This document shows, piece by piece, positions 1 to 24,399 of a stretch of 64,000 nt of DNA. The notes below the pieces were generated by a model that saw only the letters and a program-made list of their open reading frames with translations, was not told where the DNA came from and searched no databases. Each line of letters begins with the position of its first letter. The first letter of the stretch is position 1. The stretch is from the NCBI GenBank assembly GCA_963693365.1, contig CAVNZM010000005.1, positions 11,656,001 through 11,720,000 on the forward strand. The letters are read 5' to 3'. The stretch comes from Amoebidium appalachense. Its lineage: Eukaryota; Ichthyosporea. Made by a program: the position numbers and the translations under genes.

Positions 1-6
1 TCTCTC

Positions 7-38
<32 letters not shown>

Positions 39-66
39 TGTGTTTCGGAGGAGCGGGGGTATATAC

Positions 67-436
67 CAAGGTGGCCGGGTTTCCACTCGTAGACATCGAC
101 ATGCTCAAAGCCATTGTCATTGCACCAATCATCTAGCTCCTCCGGTACCTGAGAAGCCAATCGGATCATCAGAAACACGTGTGTGTGCACGGAGACGCTT
201 CTCTGTCCGTTTCCGTGTTCGAAATATCTACCTACAAAAAAAAACAAAGAAAAATAAAATATGCAGAGCATACGACCAGGCATGATGCTGCCCCCCCCCC
301 CCCCCCTCCTCCCCCCCCCCCCCTCCCCCCAACCACAACACACACACACACACACACACACACATCCTCTCCCTCGCTCCTTCTCACTAACCCCGGAATC
401 ACGTGGGCTAAGGTCTACGCACGCGCAAACACACGT

Positions 437-471
<35 letters not shown>

Positions 472-1252
472 TACAATTCCAACACACGTAAACAGTAGGT
501 TCGTGCAATCCGATGTGTGGGTGAACAGGGTTGATGTAGATGACTGTGTGAGTGAGCATGTGCAGGTGCACAAGCCCGATCCCACGTGCACAAGTAATTT
601 GTTATGTCGTTTCTTGGGGAATATAGTGTATTTTGTGTCTTGGGGAATATATTGTATGTTGTGTCTTGGGGAATATAGTGTATGTTGTGTCTTGGGGAAT
701 ATATTGTATGTTGTGTCTTGGGGAATATATTGTATGTTGTGTCTTGGGGAATATAGTGTATGTTGTGTTTTGGAGAATATAGTGTATGTTGTGTCTTGGG
801 GAATATAGTGTATGTTGTGTCTTAGAGAATATAGTGTATTTTGTGTCTTGGGGAATATATTGTATGTTGTGTCTTGGGGAATATATTGTATGTTGTGTCT
901 TGGGAATATAGTGTATGTTGTGTCTTGGGGAATATAGTGTATGTTGTGTCTTGGGGAATATATTGTATTTTGTGTCTTGGGGAATATAGTGTATGTTGTG
1001 TCTTGGGGAAGACTTTGCATACTGTGGCTAGTGCTTGCATTCACCTTGTAATCGTCTGATGGCTGAGACTCATCCGGGTGCTTTGCCACACACAGCAGCA
1101 CCTCTGGGCTGTGCTGTTGGATGCCATCCCTCCATGCACAAAGACCCTTCCACGTTGCTGGCTGTGTAACCACAAGCCACAGGTCAGAACTTGGGTTTAT
1201 TCACACAATTTAGTGCCCTACCCCGTGCAGCTTTGCTCCGGAAACAAAAACT

Positions 1253-1326
<74 letters not shown>

Positions 1327-1368
1327 CCTCCCCCCCCTCCCCCTCCCCCCCGACGGGTCTCAGTCCAA

Positions 1369-1400
<32 letters not shown>

Positions 1401-2361
1401 GGGGGGGGGGGGGGGGGGTGGCGCCCAGCCCTGGATTCCTCCCGAGCAAATATTTATTTGTGCTATCCTCCCCGTCTGCCTGAAACTGTAAAATACACCT
1501 TCACACAAACCCCTACCCTTCCTTTCCCGGTCCCGTTCTCTTTTTCAAACCACCTACCCTCATCCCCCATCCCCCCGCCCCTCCCCTCCCCCTCCCCCCC
1601 CTCCCCCCCCCCCCCCCCCCCCTCCCCCCCCATCACCACCACCAAAAAATAAAAAATAAAAAAATAAAATGTTCTGTCTATGGAGGGAAGAGAAAAAGAC
1701 CAACACCCAATTTCTGGAAATCCGCCAAATCTGCCAAACAATCATTGTCTTAATCTTGGAAAAGCGGCATCGCTGAACAACACCCACTTCGTGTGCATTG
1801 CACATCCCTTTAACACCCACCTCGTGTGCATGGTACAGATACACCAGCCCATCCACCGTCTGCCACGACTGCTCGTCTACACTCTCGGGCGTGTCCACCA
1901 GAACAAGGTCTACGTTTGCAGTGTAGTACTGCGGGATAAAGCATAAGTTATTGGTCTATTAAGTGAATAGAATGGAACACAAATGACACATTCCAGCATG
2001 CCAAGAATACCGCCTAAACCTGAGTGTGAAGGTGGAAGCGAGTTGGGGGCAGGGTGGGTGTGTGACTCTCTGAAAGAAAACGCCAGGCAGTAAGTAGGTG
2101 GGGTGGGGTGGAGGGGTGGGGGGGGGGGGGGGGGGTTGTCGGTATTTAAGGGCAGAGGGGAGAGAAAAGAAAAAATGTTAACAAAAAAAGATGGCGCGAA
2201 TTACAGTACACGACAATGCCGCACGAAACACCATCCAGAGAGAGGAAGAAAGATACATTGGGAGGGAGAGGAAGTGGGGAGGGGACAAGTTCGTGTATGT
2301 GTGACACAGATTCGGTATGGGGTTGGCGAAGGAGATGGCGTGTGCATCTGTATGTGTGTGT

Positions 2362-2394
<33 letters not shown>

Positions 2395-2759
2395 GTTGGG
2401 GGAAGGGGGGAAGGGGGGAGGACCATGGGGGAAAAGAGCTTACGGTTCAAGGGTGGTTTGAGATGAAAGAGAGAGGTGGGGTGGGGCAATAGCAGAACAC
2501 GTGATTAGCAGAGGCAAAGAAAAGCAGGAACGGTTGGCGGAAGAGGGGTGCCCGGGTGGGGTTGCGGGGGGGGGGGGGGGGGGGGGGGGGGGGTAGAAGA
2601 CGGAACACACAAAATTAGACACGAGGGCGCGCATGGTAACTACCTTGGGTAGGGGGCCCAGGAGGGGGGGGGGGAGGGGGGGGGAGGAAGCGTTGAATGA
2701 CTGGAAAGTGTGCAAATGCTTGAAAAACTCTATAACAGGCATAGGGCCACGGCCATCTC

Positions 2760-2793
<34 letters not shown>

Positions 2794-3293
2794 CTCCTCC
2801 TCCTTCCCTCCCCTTCCCCCCGACCCCGCCCCCCGTTCACCTGTATCCAGGCATAAACATTTGACACACACAAACAAGAGGGAGATAGAGGGGAGTGTGT
2901 GGGAGGTGGAGGGGAACGAGTAAGGAAGGGAACGCCAGTGGGGAAAGGTGAAAGGGAAGGGGTTAGCCGAGGGCTGACAGAACAGCAAAAAAAAAGCAGA
3001 AAGTGAGAAGAGAGGGAGGGAGAAAGTCAGGGGAGGTAGGGGGCGAGAGGGGACAGAGTAACAAAGAGAGTGAGGAAGGAAACCCAGAAGAGAGGAGCAT
3101 ACAAAGTAAGCAAGATAATGATGATAGGTAAGGGGAAGAAGGATGGTGGTGGTGGTGGAGGGGGGAGGGGAAAGAACGCAAGTGACCCGAGGGGTGGAGT
3201 GGGGGGACTCAGAAGAAAGGGGTGGAGAAGCAGGTTGTTGTTGGGGGGGGGGGGGGGGGGGGGGAAGGGGAGGGAGGGAGGGAGAGAGAGAGG

Positions 3294-3361
<68 letters not shown>

Positions 3362-4188
3362 ATGGGGGGGGGAGAGGGAGGGAGAGGGAGGGGGGGGGGG
3401 GGAGGGGCAGAGATGAGTGACAGGGTAGAGAAAGAGAAGCGGAGTGAGGGAGGGACGGTGGGAGGGCAAGAATGTGAGTGGGGGGGGGGGGGGGGGGGGG
3501 GGGAGGAAGAAGGGAGGGAGGGAGGGGAAGGGAGGGAGGGAGGGAGGGAGGGAGGGAGGGAGGGAGGAAGGGAAGGAGGGAGGGAGGAAGGAAGGCAAAG
3601 GCACAATGCTGACTAACCTTGTTGTCTATAGTCCATGAAACACGCTGCAAAGGGGACTCGGAAAGCTGAACCGTATCAACCCCGCTGATGCCTGAAATAG
3701 CGGGGCCAATTGATACACAGAATAACCAGGTTAAAGAACTTGCAATAAATCGGACATAGGGTGGACGTTGCTTCAACTGCACCTCTCTAGTAAATTTCAC
3801 AAAGAAAAAAGCCGAAATCGTGTAGCAGCTTGGTGACCAAGGCAATAAAGAAAGAACATGAGCCAAAATAGGGTGGTGGTGGTGGGGGGGGGGGGGGGGG
3901 GGGGGGGGGGGTTGGGTAGGTGGGGGGAGGGGGGCTATCAGGAGGAGTGAAAGGGAGTTTGTGAGGGGGAGGGTTAGCGAGGAGGAAGGAGAGGCGGAAT
4001 GGGTCGGGGTGAGAAGGGGGGGGGGGGTGGGGGGTGGGGTGGGGTGGGGTGGGGTGGGGGGGAGGACTGGTAAGGACAGAAAGAGCTATTCAAAGGGAGA
4101 ACTTACAGCTGACGAGACGGGCCCTGTCTGCACCTTCACAGCCCACCACAAGAATAGAAGGCACGCCTGGTTTGGTTGTGGACACCAT
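67..4188 (-). CDS. AAGAB: AAGAB/p34-like alpha- and gamma-adaptin binding protein (5 exons seen, 3' end outside window)
   Basis: Five exons read on the minus strand with every phase matching: 4107-4188 (ATG at 4188), 3618-3691, 1821-1928, 1045-1161 and 67-148, giving 154 residues before the window edge (the last donor leaves phase 1). The start MVSTTKPGVPSILVVGC resembles the N-terminal strand of the AAGAB GTPase-like fold. WTIDNKYYTANVDLVLV (residues 47-63) is very close to the WTIDNKYY signature of animal AAGAB. PEVLLCVAKHPDE and ELDDWCNDNGFEHVDV (exons 4 and 5) fit the later conserved blocks. Known family role: a cytosolic chaperone for AP-1/AP-2 adaptor subunits in clathrin trafficking; the same role here is inferred. 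Introns carry G/C runs, a GA tract and a 26-bp minisatellite. The gene starts 1 kb from the divergent VTC gene. The family assignment is firm and the exact ends of exons are good; the C-terminal adaptin-binding part is not in the window. Confidence 0.82.
609..1013. repeat. 26-bp minisatellite, 16 units, in AAGAB-like intron 4
   Basis: Sixteen tandem copies of a 26-bp unit containing TTGTGTCTTGGGGAATATA, with the CTTGGGG landmark recurring at 613, 639, 665 and so on to 1002. Units differ mainly by TAGTG versus TATTG. One unit is 25 bp, and two carry substitutions in the GGGG block (near 769 and 821). The array starts 30 nt inside the intron that follows exon 4 on the minus strand. Confidence 0.95.
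1255..1418. repeat. C69 ... A26 G26 composite homopolymer tract
   Basis: An uninterrupted run of 69 C (1255-1323), then C-rich sequence with T interruptions, then 26 A (1367-1392) directly joined to 26 G (1393-1418). It lies in the intron between AAGAB-like exons 3 and 4. Run lengths are likely to be assembly-sensitive. Confidence 0.9.
2100..3600. repeat. Purine-rich intron of the AAGAB-like gene (G runs, GA and GGGA repeats)
   Basis: About 1.5 kb of strongly purine-biased plus strand: G runs at about 2120-2134, 2567-2593, 3242-3264 and 3480-3503, a (GA)n tract at about 3297-3356, and a (GGGA)n tract at about 3510-3590. C-rich sequence appears only near 2761-2790. No exon evidence was found here; the long reading frames are simple-repeat artefacts. 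Confidence 0.85.
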
Positions 4189-5212
4189 GTTGTTACTGTG
4201 CCTTGCGAGCAAGGGATAATTCTAAGTGAGGCCGAGAGAAGAAGGCAAAAGAACAAGGAAACAGTCAAATGCGTGTCAATTTTTAAACAATTTAATGCTC
4301 TATACGATATCTCTTTCTTTGCCGAGCGCTGGCTGTCTTGTAACTTCGGAAAACTTGAACGGGAAATGGAACGGCGCTTGGGACCTTTCCTTGGTGGTGT
4401 TTGATTGGGCCATCACCACATTCGTATGCCCACAGGCCCAGGGAGGGAGGCGAGGGTAGCTATTGTAATGGTGCTCACCGTTCAGATAAAGAAATTTTTT
4501 GAACATTGCTATATGCTATTTCCTTTAGTTAATATAAAACGAACCTTTACCCCATCTGGTTTTCTCTTTCATATACTTTGATTAAAGCATTTTGTAACAA
4601 GCTGGAAAGCCAAGAACTCTCGGCTCGCCCAGGGCTCGGTCGAGACGATTACCAAAACCGGCGTATGATTCGCTTATTATCACAACGCAAAGAAGACATG
4701 TAAATAAGCAACCAATCATCCACGAGTCCGCCAACGCCAGCTGTGCACATCAAAACAAGATACCCGGACGCACACAGTGCAAACAGGTGTTTGGTTTTCC
4801 CTTTCGTGCTCTCTCCCGTTTCGCTACTCTTTTTCAACGCGGTTCGAACCTCAGCTAAAAGGAATAAGCGAACTCACTCTAAACTTAGAAGAGCTTCCGG
4901 AGTCGTAACTCAGTGCGACAGCTGGCGGCTGAGCTTGTACATGCGACCTGAATTGGCACAGCTTTTGCCATCAACAGAACCGTTGTCTAGACAGGGTTGT
5001 TATTTAGTGTGGAGTCACATGTCAAGGTATAGCATATTGCTTGCAGGCATTTCTGACACCTTGTTTATTGACAGATTTATGAAAAACTACACACCCACAA
5101 GCACGTTGGAAGCTCATATATTCTAGTGAATCAGCGGATAAGTTCTCGTGGCTACAGGACACACACCCAGCCGCACATGCGCTTATCCCTGTGGCAGTAA
5201 ATCCAAGCGGGA
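4189..5212. promoter_or_regulatory. Divergent intergenic region between AAGAB-like (-) and VTC (+) starts
   Basis: 1,024 bp between two outward-facing start codons. Unlike the flanking introns, it contains no long homopolymers or microsatellites, which suggests selection or exclusion of repeats near promoters. No single convincing TATA box was identified, and no third gene was recognised. A shared bidirectional promoter is an inference from geometry. Confidence 0.5.
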
Positions 5213-19046
<13,834 letters not shown>

Positions 19047-19050
<4 letters not shown>

Positions 19051-19317
19051 ACCAACCACCGCTTCTCCCATTTTAGCGTCTGGGCGCTGACCACCCGAGA
19101 GCCACCCGAGAGCCAGATTTCTCACATTCGTCTCGCCAATTAAGAGATTCAATCAAATTGTTTCACATTGCGGATGTCGACATACGGCAGAGCCAGCTTC
19201 AGTTTTGCACCCTTTTCCAGGCGACTACACGGCGTCATGGAAATTGTGCACAGAATGACGTCACCAATGTGGCTCGCCGCCCAGCGGCTAAAATGAAAGT
19301 AGCGGTGGTTGCTTTAA
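19047..19317. mobile_element. TTAA-flanked palindromic MITE, family A, copy 2 (inverted), at the VTC stop codon
   Basis: 271 bp from TTAA 19047-19050 to TTAA 19314-19317, matching copy 1 (10538-10796) in reverse complement. The left TTAA contains the VTC stop codon TAA (19048-19050; last codon CAT at 19045-19047), so the element begins exactly where the reading frame ends. It contains a short tandem duplication near its left end (ACCCGAGAGCC twice). Confidence 0.85.
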
Positions 19318-19896
19318 GATGGGTATGTATGGCGTTGGAATCATCACACTCTCTTAGCTCACCTTTTTTGATCTCATATAAATTAGCCAATCGCAGGGTC
19401 CTGATTTTATGTTTAACTTTTTTAGAAAGAGTGTGGGTGGTGGTGACATACTTTTTTTGATTTGCTCATCGAATATGTCATTAATATTAGTGCCAAATTT
19501 TGGTTTTTTGTTGAGAATTTAGGTTTTTAGGCAACAATGTGGGTAGGTGGACGTGTGTGTCTGGGGGGGGGGGGGGGGGGGGGGGGTTCTGAATAATCGA
19601 AAAAGAATGAATGATTTTTGGAATTCTGTCACAGTGACGTGTATGGCCACTTTTATCTTCAATCAGATGCTGTTAGTACAATAGAGGTTTCATTATTGTT
19701 CTCCATCCGTCGCGGATAGAGTCCTACCTTTTAAAAAAAAAAAATTATGATCTTGGGAAAGTAAACCCCTTATGGATGTTGTGAACTATTTGAGCCTTTG
19801 ACGAAGAGCTGTGTGTGGCACTCGTTTTGTGGGATGTAGGCAAAGAGCTGTGTTTCGGTGGCGGGCTGCCCCGGGGGGGGTGGGGGGGAGGGAGGA

Positions 19897-19930
<34 letters not shown>

Positions 19931-20042
19931 CTGACGACGGCCTCACTGTTACAGTTGAGGTTGTGGTTGTGCGTGTAGTTTTTTTTTTTTTTTTTTGTGC
20001 ATTTTGCTGTGGGAATTGCATTTTTTTTTTTTTTTTGTTGGT

Positions 20043-20085
<43 letters not shown>

Positions 20086-20863
20086 CTTGCAATTGCACAA
20101 CACCGAGACCTGGCCTACGTCGAGTGGACCGTAAACAAGACACCAGCTACCCAACTTAGGCTATCTAGATCTTCTATAAACAGCTGGGCTTGATCACGTG
20201 GATGCCACGCATGTGCCTCTGAGTATTGCCTGTGCGATTGGCATGACCAAGAATTGTTTTAACGTCTGGCAATCACTAGTACTGTGGGCCATGGAAATGT
20301 ATAAATACGGACAATCAAGTAGTGCACGTTTTTTAAGAAGGACGCCGGTGCTATAAAATACCCGTATTTGGCCATTTTTGTGTTGTACCATGTATCGATG
20401 CATGCGCAACGGTTACTCGTCTGAGTGATCACGTGTAGGTATAAGTAGTCCACGGTCCCATTAGTATACGGTACTTCTGAACGTTTTGGCGTGTTTTTCC
20501 CTTGTGTAAATCTATCACGCATGCATGTGCACACAGGGCCATGCAAATATAGCCGTGGTGTCGTAGATTGAACTGCTGACTCCGCTCGACTCAGAAGGCG
20601 TCTTTGTATTATAGGTATTGTGCGATTGGTGTACTACGTTTTAGCTTTCTTTCTCCTACTGCATTAAACAAATTTAAATTTATAGTATTTGTCCCAGTAA
20701 CAGCCAACCAACCGTCTGGGCTCGCAGCAGCCGCGGCCAGTTTCGCTTTGTAGCTGTGGCTGAACTCTTTGTTTCAAGAGTAGTTCCATAATACCATCCC
20801 TTTCATCATTTGCAAGGCAAGTAGAGTTATTAGGGGAAGATTTCCTTCCCTGTGAACGGCAAC
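19318..20863. other. Intergenic region between VTC and SR-protein genes; no gene seen
   Basis: 1.5 kb with a G run (19563-19586), T runs and two further G runs (19898-19930 and 20042-20083), then about 750 bp of ordinary sequence before the SR-protein start. TATAAA-like strings occur near 20298 and 20351, but their distance from the start codon makes them weak core-promoter candidates. Confidence 0.6.
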
Positions 20864-23067
20864 ATGGACTCAAAGGGTACCAAAGTGTACGTGGGGAACC
20901 TCAACCCCGACTCTGACGAAAGAGACCTTCGCGATGAGTTTGAACGTTTTGGCCGCTTGAATGATGTTTGGGTGGCAAGGAAGCCCCCCGGGTTTGGGTT
21001 TGTGTGGTATGACGACCCGAGAGATGCGGAGGACGCGTGCCGTGCGCTTGATGGCAGAGAGCTCAGGGGCTCGAGGATACGTGAGTTTGCTTGTGGCTTT
21101 CTTGTCTGATGTGTTGCTTTATTTTCTTGTTTGTTCGGCTTGAATACAAAACTCCTCTACCTCCATTTACGTGTGCTGAGTAGCTTTTGGCCGTTTCCAT
21201 GCAACCCCTTGTTGGGGTGTCATGGGTGTGTTTCACTGTTTCCCTCCCTTCAGTTGTCTGGTTCGTTGTGTCTTTTCCTGTTTTTTCCCTGCTGCCTGCA
21301 TGCGAGGGAAAGCTGTGTTTTTCGTTCGCGCCTTTATACCTCTGGTCTACATTCCGTCTCCCTCCCTCTCCCTCCCCTGCCTTCCCGACCCTCAAATCCT
21401 GCTGTGGATGACTTGACCCGACTTTGATGTTGTGACCTACATGTGATGGTTGCTCTTGTGTGTTCGCTGATTTTGAGCTAAGTTGTAGCATCGTGAACGT
21501 GACCTCCTACCCCTCTTCCTCCCCACCCTCTTCCTTGCACCCCACGTTTGTTATTTTTGTGTGTGTGCTTGTGAACATGCCTTGCCTAAGTTTTAACCTT
21601 GAGGACTGCATCATTTGGTGATGGATTATGCGGTCTTCAATACAATAAGCTTCACTGCGTCTGGCCTCTACCTCCCTTCCCAAGAAAGAAAAGAAACTAC
21701 GGTTCATCTTCGTTTTCACGTCACACGCGCCACCGCCAACACCTAGCACCTGCGTCGTTTGGGTTTTGCATTTCTTGCCCTTCGTCTGCTTGTGGCTCCA
21801 AAGCAATAAGACTCTACTACACCGCGTCACTAGACATGTGAAAACGAAACATGGCAACCCGTCACTGCTCCCTGCACTTCATTTTTTCGTCGCCTTCCCC
21901 TTCCCTATGATGCGCTTCGTTAGCTGTGAGGCTGTCACGTCGTTTCTTATTTTCTGCCGGACCGTATTTGGGTGCCGGCAGGCCGCCCATTGCCCCTAGT
22001 GTAGGTAAGGTGTGAGCCAAACCCTTTGATTTCTTTGTTAAGGTTTCTACATATGTGGTGTATTGGTAGTTCAGCGCATTTCTATATTGTTATGTCTGTA
22101 CCACATGGAACACTAGCAAGGAACCCGGTTTGTTTCTACGCAAACACCTTTAGCATGACTGGAGTGACTTTTGCACAGCCCCCCAAACCCCACCCCTCAG
22201 CCACACATTCTTCTATCTTACTCACAATCCTCCGCAGGTGTTGAGATCTCTCGTGGTGGTCGTGGGCCCGCACCCCGTGGTGGTGGAGGAGGATACCGTG
22301 ATAGTTACCGCGACGACTACCGTGGCCCCCCTCCACGTGGTGGTGATCGTGACGGTTATGGCACTGGTGACTGCTATGAGTGTGGTCGTAGGGGTCACTT
22401 TGCCCGTGAGTGCCCCAACAGAGGTGGTGGTGGATACCCGCGCGGCGGTGGATTCGGTCGTCGTTCCCCCCCGGGCGGCTACCGCGGACGCAGCCCCCCT
22501 CCCCGTGACCGCCGCCCTAGGTCTCGCTCTCGCTCCCCCCCGCGCCGTCGCAGCAGAAGCCCTCCCCCTGCAAACAACAACAACGCGAGAAGGTATGGGC
22601 CTGTGAATGAGCTTGAAGTGATGTGATGGTTGTGTAGTCGTGACTCTTGGAGGTTTGCATAGTGAGTGCATTATGACATAGTACACCCAGTAGTGGTGAT
22701 AGGATTTTTCAATTTCCCGCTGCTAACGGATGTTGTGTGTGGTGCTGCGTATGCTTGTATGTGTGTCTGTATGATGCATTTTTCTGTCATTCAACGTTCT
22801 GTGTTTGTGCCTGGGCATGCTTGGCCTTCACATATATAACTTCCAGGTTTGATCCTAAATCTCCCTTCCACCCAGGTCCCCCTCCCCCCGCCCAGCCGAT
22901 GATCGCCGTCCCTCTGATGATCGCAGGGCCTCTGCCGATGACCGTCGGGAGTCCCCCCGGGGCTCACCCGACCGTCGGCCCTCCAACCCTGACCATGATG
23001 CCGATGCCCAGGCCTCCCCTCCCCCTGCCCAGCGCTCACCCAGCCCTGCCCGTAGCTTATCTCCCAG
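20864..23067 (+). CDS. SR splicing factor with RRM, CCHC zinc knuckle and RS tail (SRSF7/SRSF3/RSZ type)
   Basis: Exons 20864-21080, 22238-22592 and 22876-23067 join in phase. The RRM is residues 5-76: RNP2 VYVGNL at 8-13 and RNP1 GFGFVWYD at 43-50, with the [13 protein letters not shown] stretch typical of SRSF3/7 and plant RSZ factors. A glycine/arginine linker leads to a CCHC knuckle, C118-x2-C121-x4-H126-x4-C131. Then come [14 protein letters not shown] RS repeats, and exon 3 adds SPSPRP and [12 protein letters not shown] repeats. Known role: nuclear pre-mRNA splicing and export adaptor. If the exon-2 donor GTATGG is not used, translation ends at TGA 22624-22626 (201 aa). The end beyond 23067 is uncertain: either read-through, or a small exon near 23630 supplying S-E-stop. 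Intron 1 is long (1,157 bp) and free of simple repeats. Confidence 0.88.
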
Positions 23068-23074
23068 GTGCTTG

Positions 23075-23106
<32 letters not shown>

Positions 23107-23108
<2 letters not shown>

Positions 23109-23195
23109 AATGCATAATTTTTATGTGCGGTTTGCACTCTGCATCGTGTTGTCCATTGTTTATGTGAACTTCGTACTTAATGAAACATTCAAATA
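23107..23195 (+). repeat. Short intron repeat family (GTACTTCGTAC family), copy 4
   Basis: ATGCATAATTTTTATGTG, GGTTTGCACTCTGCATCGTG, TTGTCCATTGTTTATGTG, AACTTCGTACTTAATG, AACATTCAAAT. Preceded by a C run of about 30 and followed by C-rich sequence. Confidence 0.75.
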
Positions 23196-23264
23196 CCCTC
23201 CTCTCCCCCCCTCCCCCCTCCCCCTCCCCACGCATACTGTGCGCATGGATGATGTTGCATGCTT

Positions 23265-23344
23265 GAATGTTTGCCTTTGCATGTGTCCTGCACCATGCTT
23301 CTCATCGTGTATGTGTACTTCGTACCGTGTTCCGCATTCAAACC
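23265..23344 (+). repeat. Short intron repeat family (GTACTTCGTAC family), copy 5
   Basis: The 3' half is well conserved: CTCATCGTGTATG, TGTACTTCGTACCGTGTTCC, GCATTCAAACCCC. The 5' half is diverged. Followed by C-rich sequence and (CA)n. Confidence 0.7.
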
Positions 23345-23362
23345 CCACCCCCTTCCCCCAAA

Positions 23363-23399
<37 letters not shown>

Positions 23400-23861
23400 C
23401 CACCACCACTGCCCACTTACGTCATCCTCCACCCCCTCCCCACGTGCACACATGTGTGAAAGCAATATGTCTTTGGTTCGAATAGAGTATCGGTCTGTCT
23501 GTTGATCTGTAATATGTATGATTGCCATCAACTGCGATTATCCCCCACCCCCCAGAAACGTATACACGTACCTACACACACATACAAAACACCGTTTACA
23601 ACTATGCACACGCTGGGTTGCTTGTTCCAGTGAATGAAGGTGAGCTGCAAATGGAAACAGTGAATTCGGAGTCCGGCTTTTGCTCTCTTTTAGGTTTCTT
23701 TCTGCTCTCGTCTCATCTTATCATGCCCTTCTCCCTTGTGCATTGTTGTGCGCACACATGCCCAAGTGTCTATGTTATGATGTGAAATACCCACACACAT
23801 GCACGCGAGTGCGCGCCTACCTCCTCCCCCTTTTTGTGCTGTTGCCGTCGTAGCCCAATAG

Positions 23862-23936
23862 CTCTTATTAGGTGTTTTGCAAGAGCCCCCCCCCCCCCCC
23901 CCCCCCCCCCCAAGAGAGTAAAACACCTGATAAGAG
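23862..23936. repeat. 17-bp inverted repeat with a C-run loop
   Basis: CTCTTATTAGGTGTTTT (23862-23878) and AAAACACCTGATAAGAG (23920-23936) pair at 16 of 17 positions, and the loop consists mainly of a C run (about 23886-23911). Predicted hairpin in the downstream part of the SR locus. Confidence 0.8.
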
Positions 23937-24393
23937 GGGGAGGGGGGGGGGGGGAACATGCACCCTTTTACCCCCCATGTATACACCTTGTACCGTGACC
24001 GTCTGAAATGCTAGTGCCAAAGCTAACCAACCGTTACACCGACAGGGATTGAAATGCTGCGAGCCGAGCGCTTTCCAGTGATCCTTTGACTACGCACTGA
24101 GAGTCGGGGCCGGTTGTTATGGCATGCATGTATGTATGTGTTCGATACCCTCTATTCCAATGCGGTTCCTCCCTTCTAATGCACTGTGATTATGTATTGT
24201 TCCATTTGAGAGTTGTACGTCTTGTTTTGCGCCTTAGTGTGTATGGTGCCTTATGTGGCGATGTGTTTGTTTACGGTTTCTACTTTGAACACGGCTATGT
24301 ATGTACGTGTTGCACTATCTGTGCAAGCCTTATGTAGGGCTTGTGGTCTACTCCAGGTGGCATGGGCTGGGCTGTGCTCAGAACCATCCCAAC

Positions 24394-24399
24394 AATAAA
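24394..24399 (+). promoter_or_regulatory. Candidate poly(A) signal of the SR-protein gene
   Basis: AATAAA, the first canonical hexamer on the plus strand after the RS exons, 1.3 kb past exon 3. Position fits a long 3' UTR; no transcript evidence. Confidence 0.35.

Noticed and set aside
415-1173. 252-aa minus-strand open frame with repeating PQDTTYTIFPKTQ-like units
   Set aside because: It is exon 4 of the AAGAB-like gene read through the donor into the 26-bp minisatellite; not a separate repeat protein.
2440-3866. Long Pro/Ser/Leu-rich open frames on the minus strand
   Set aside because: They are produced by C-run, CT and CCCT tracts in the AAGAB-like intron. Only the 24-residue exon at 3618-3691 inside them is supported by splice sites and homology.
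20852-20863. Upstream GTG start adding MNGN to the SR protein
   Set aside because: Non-ATG start; the ATG at 20864 in AACATGG context gives the expected short N-terminus before the RRM.
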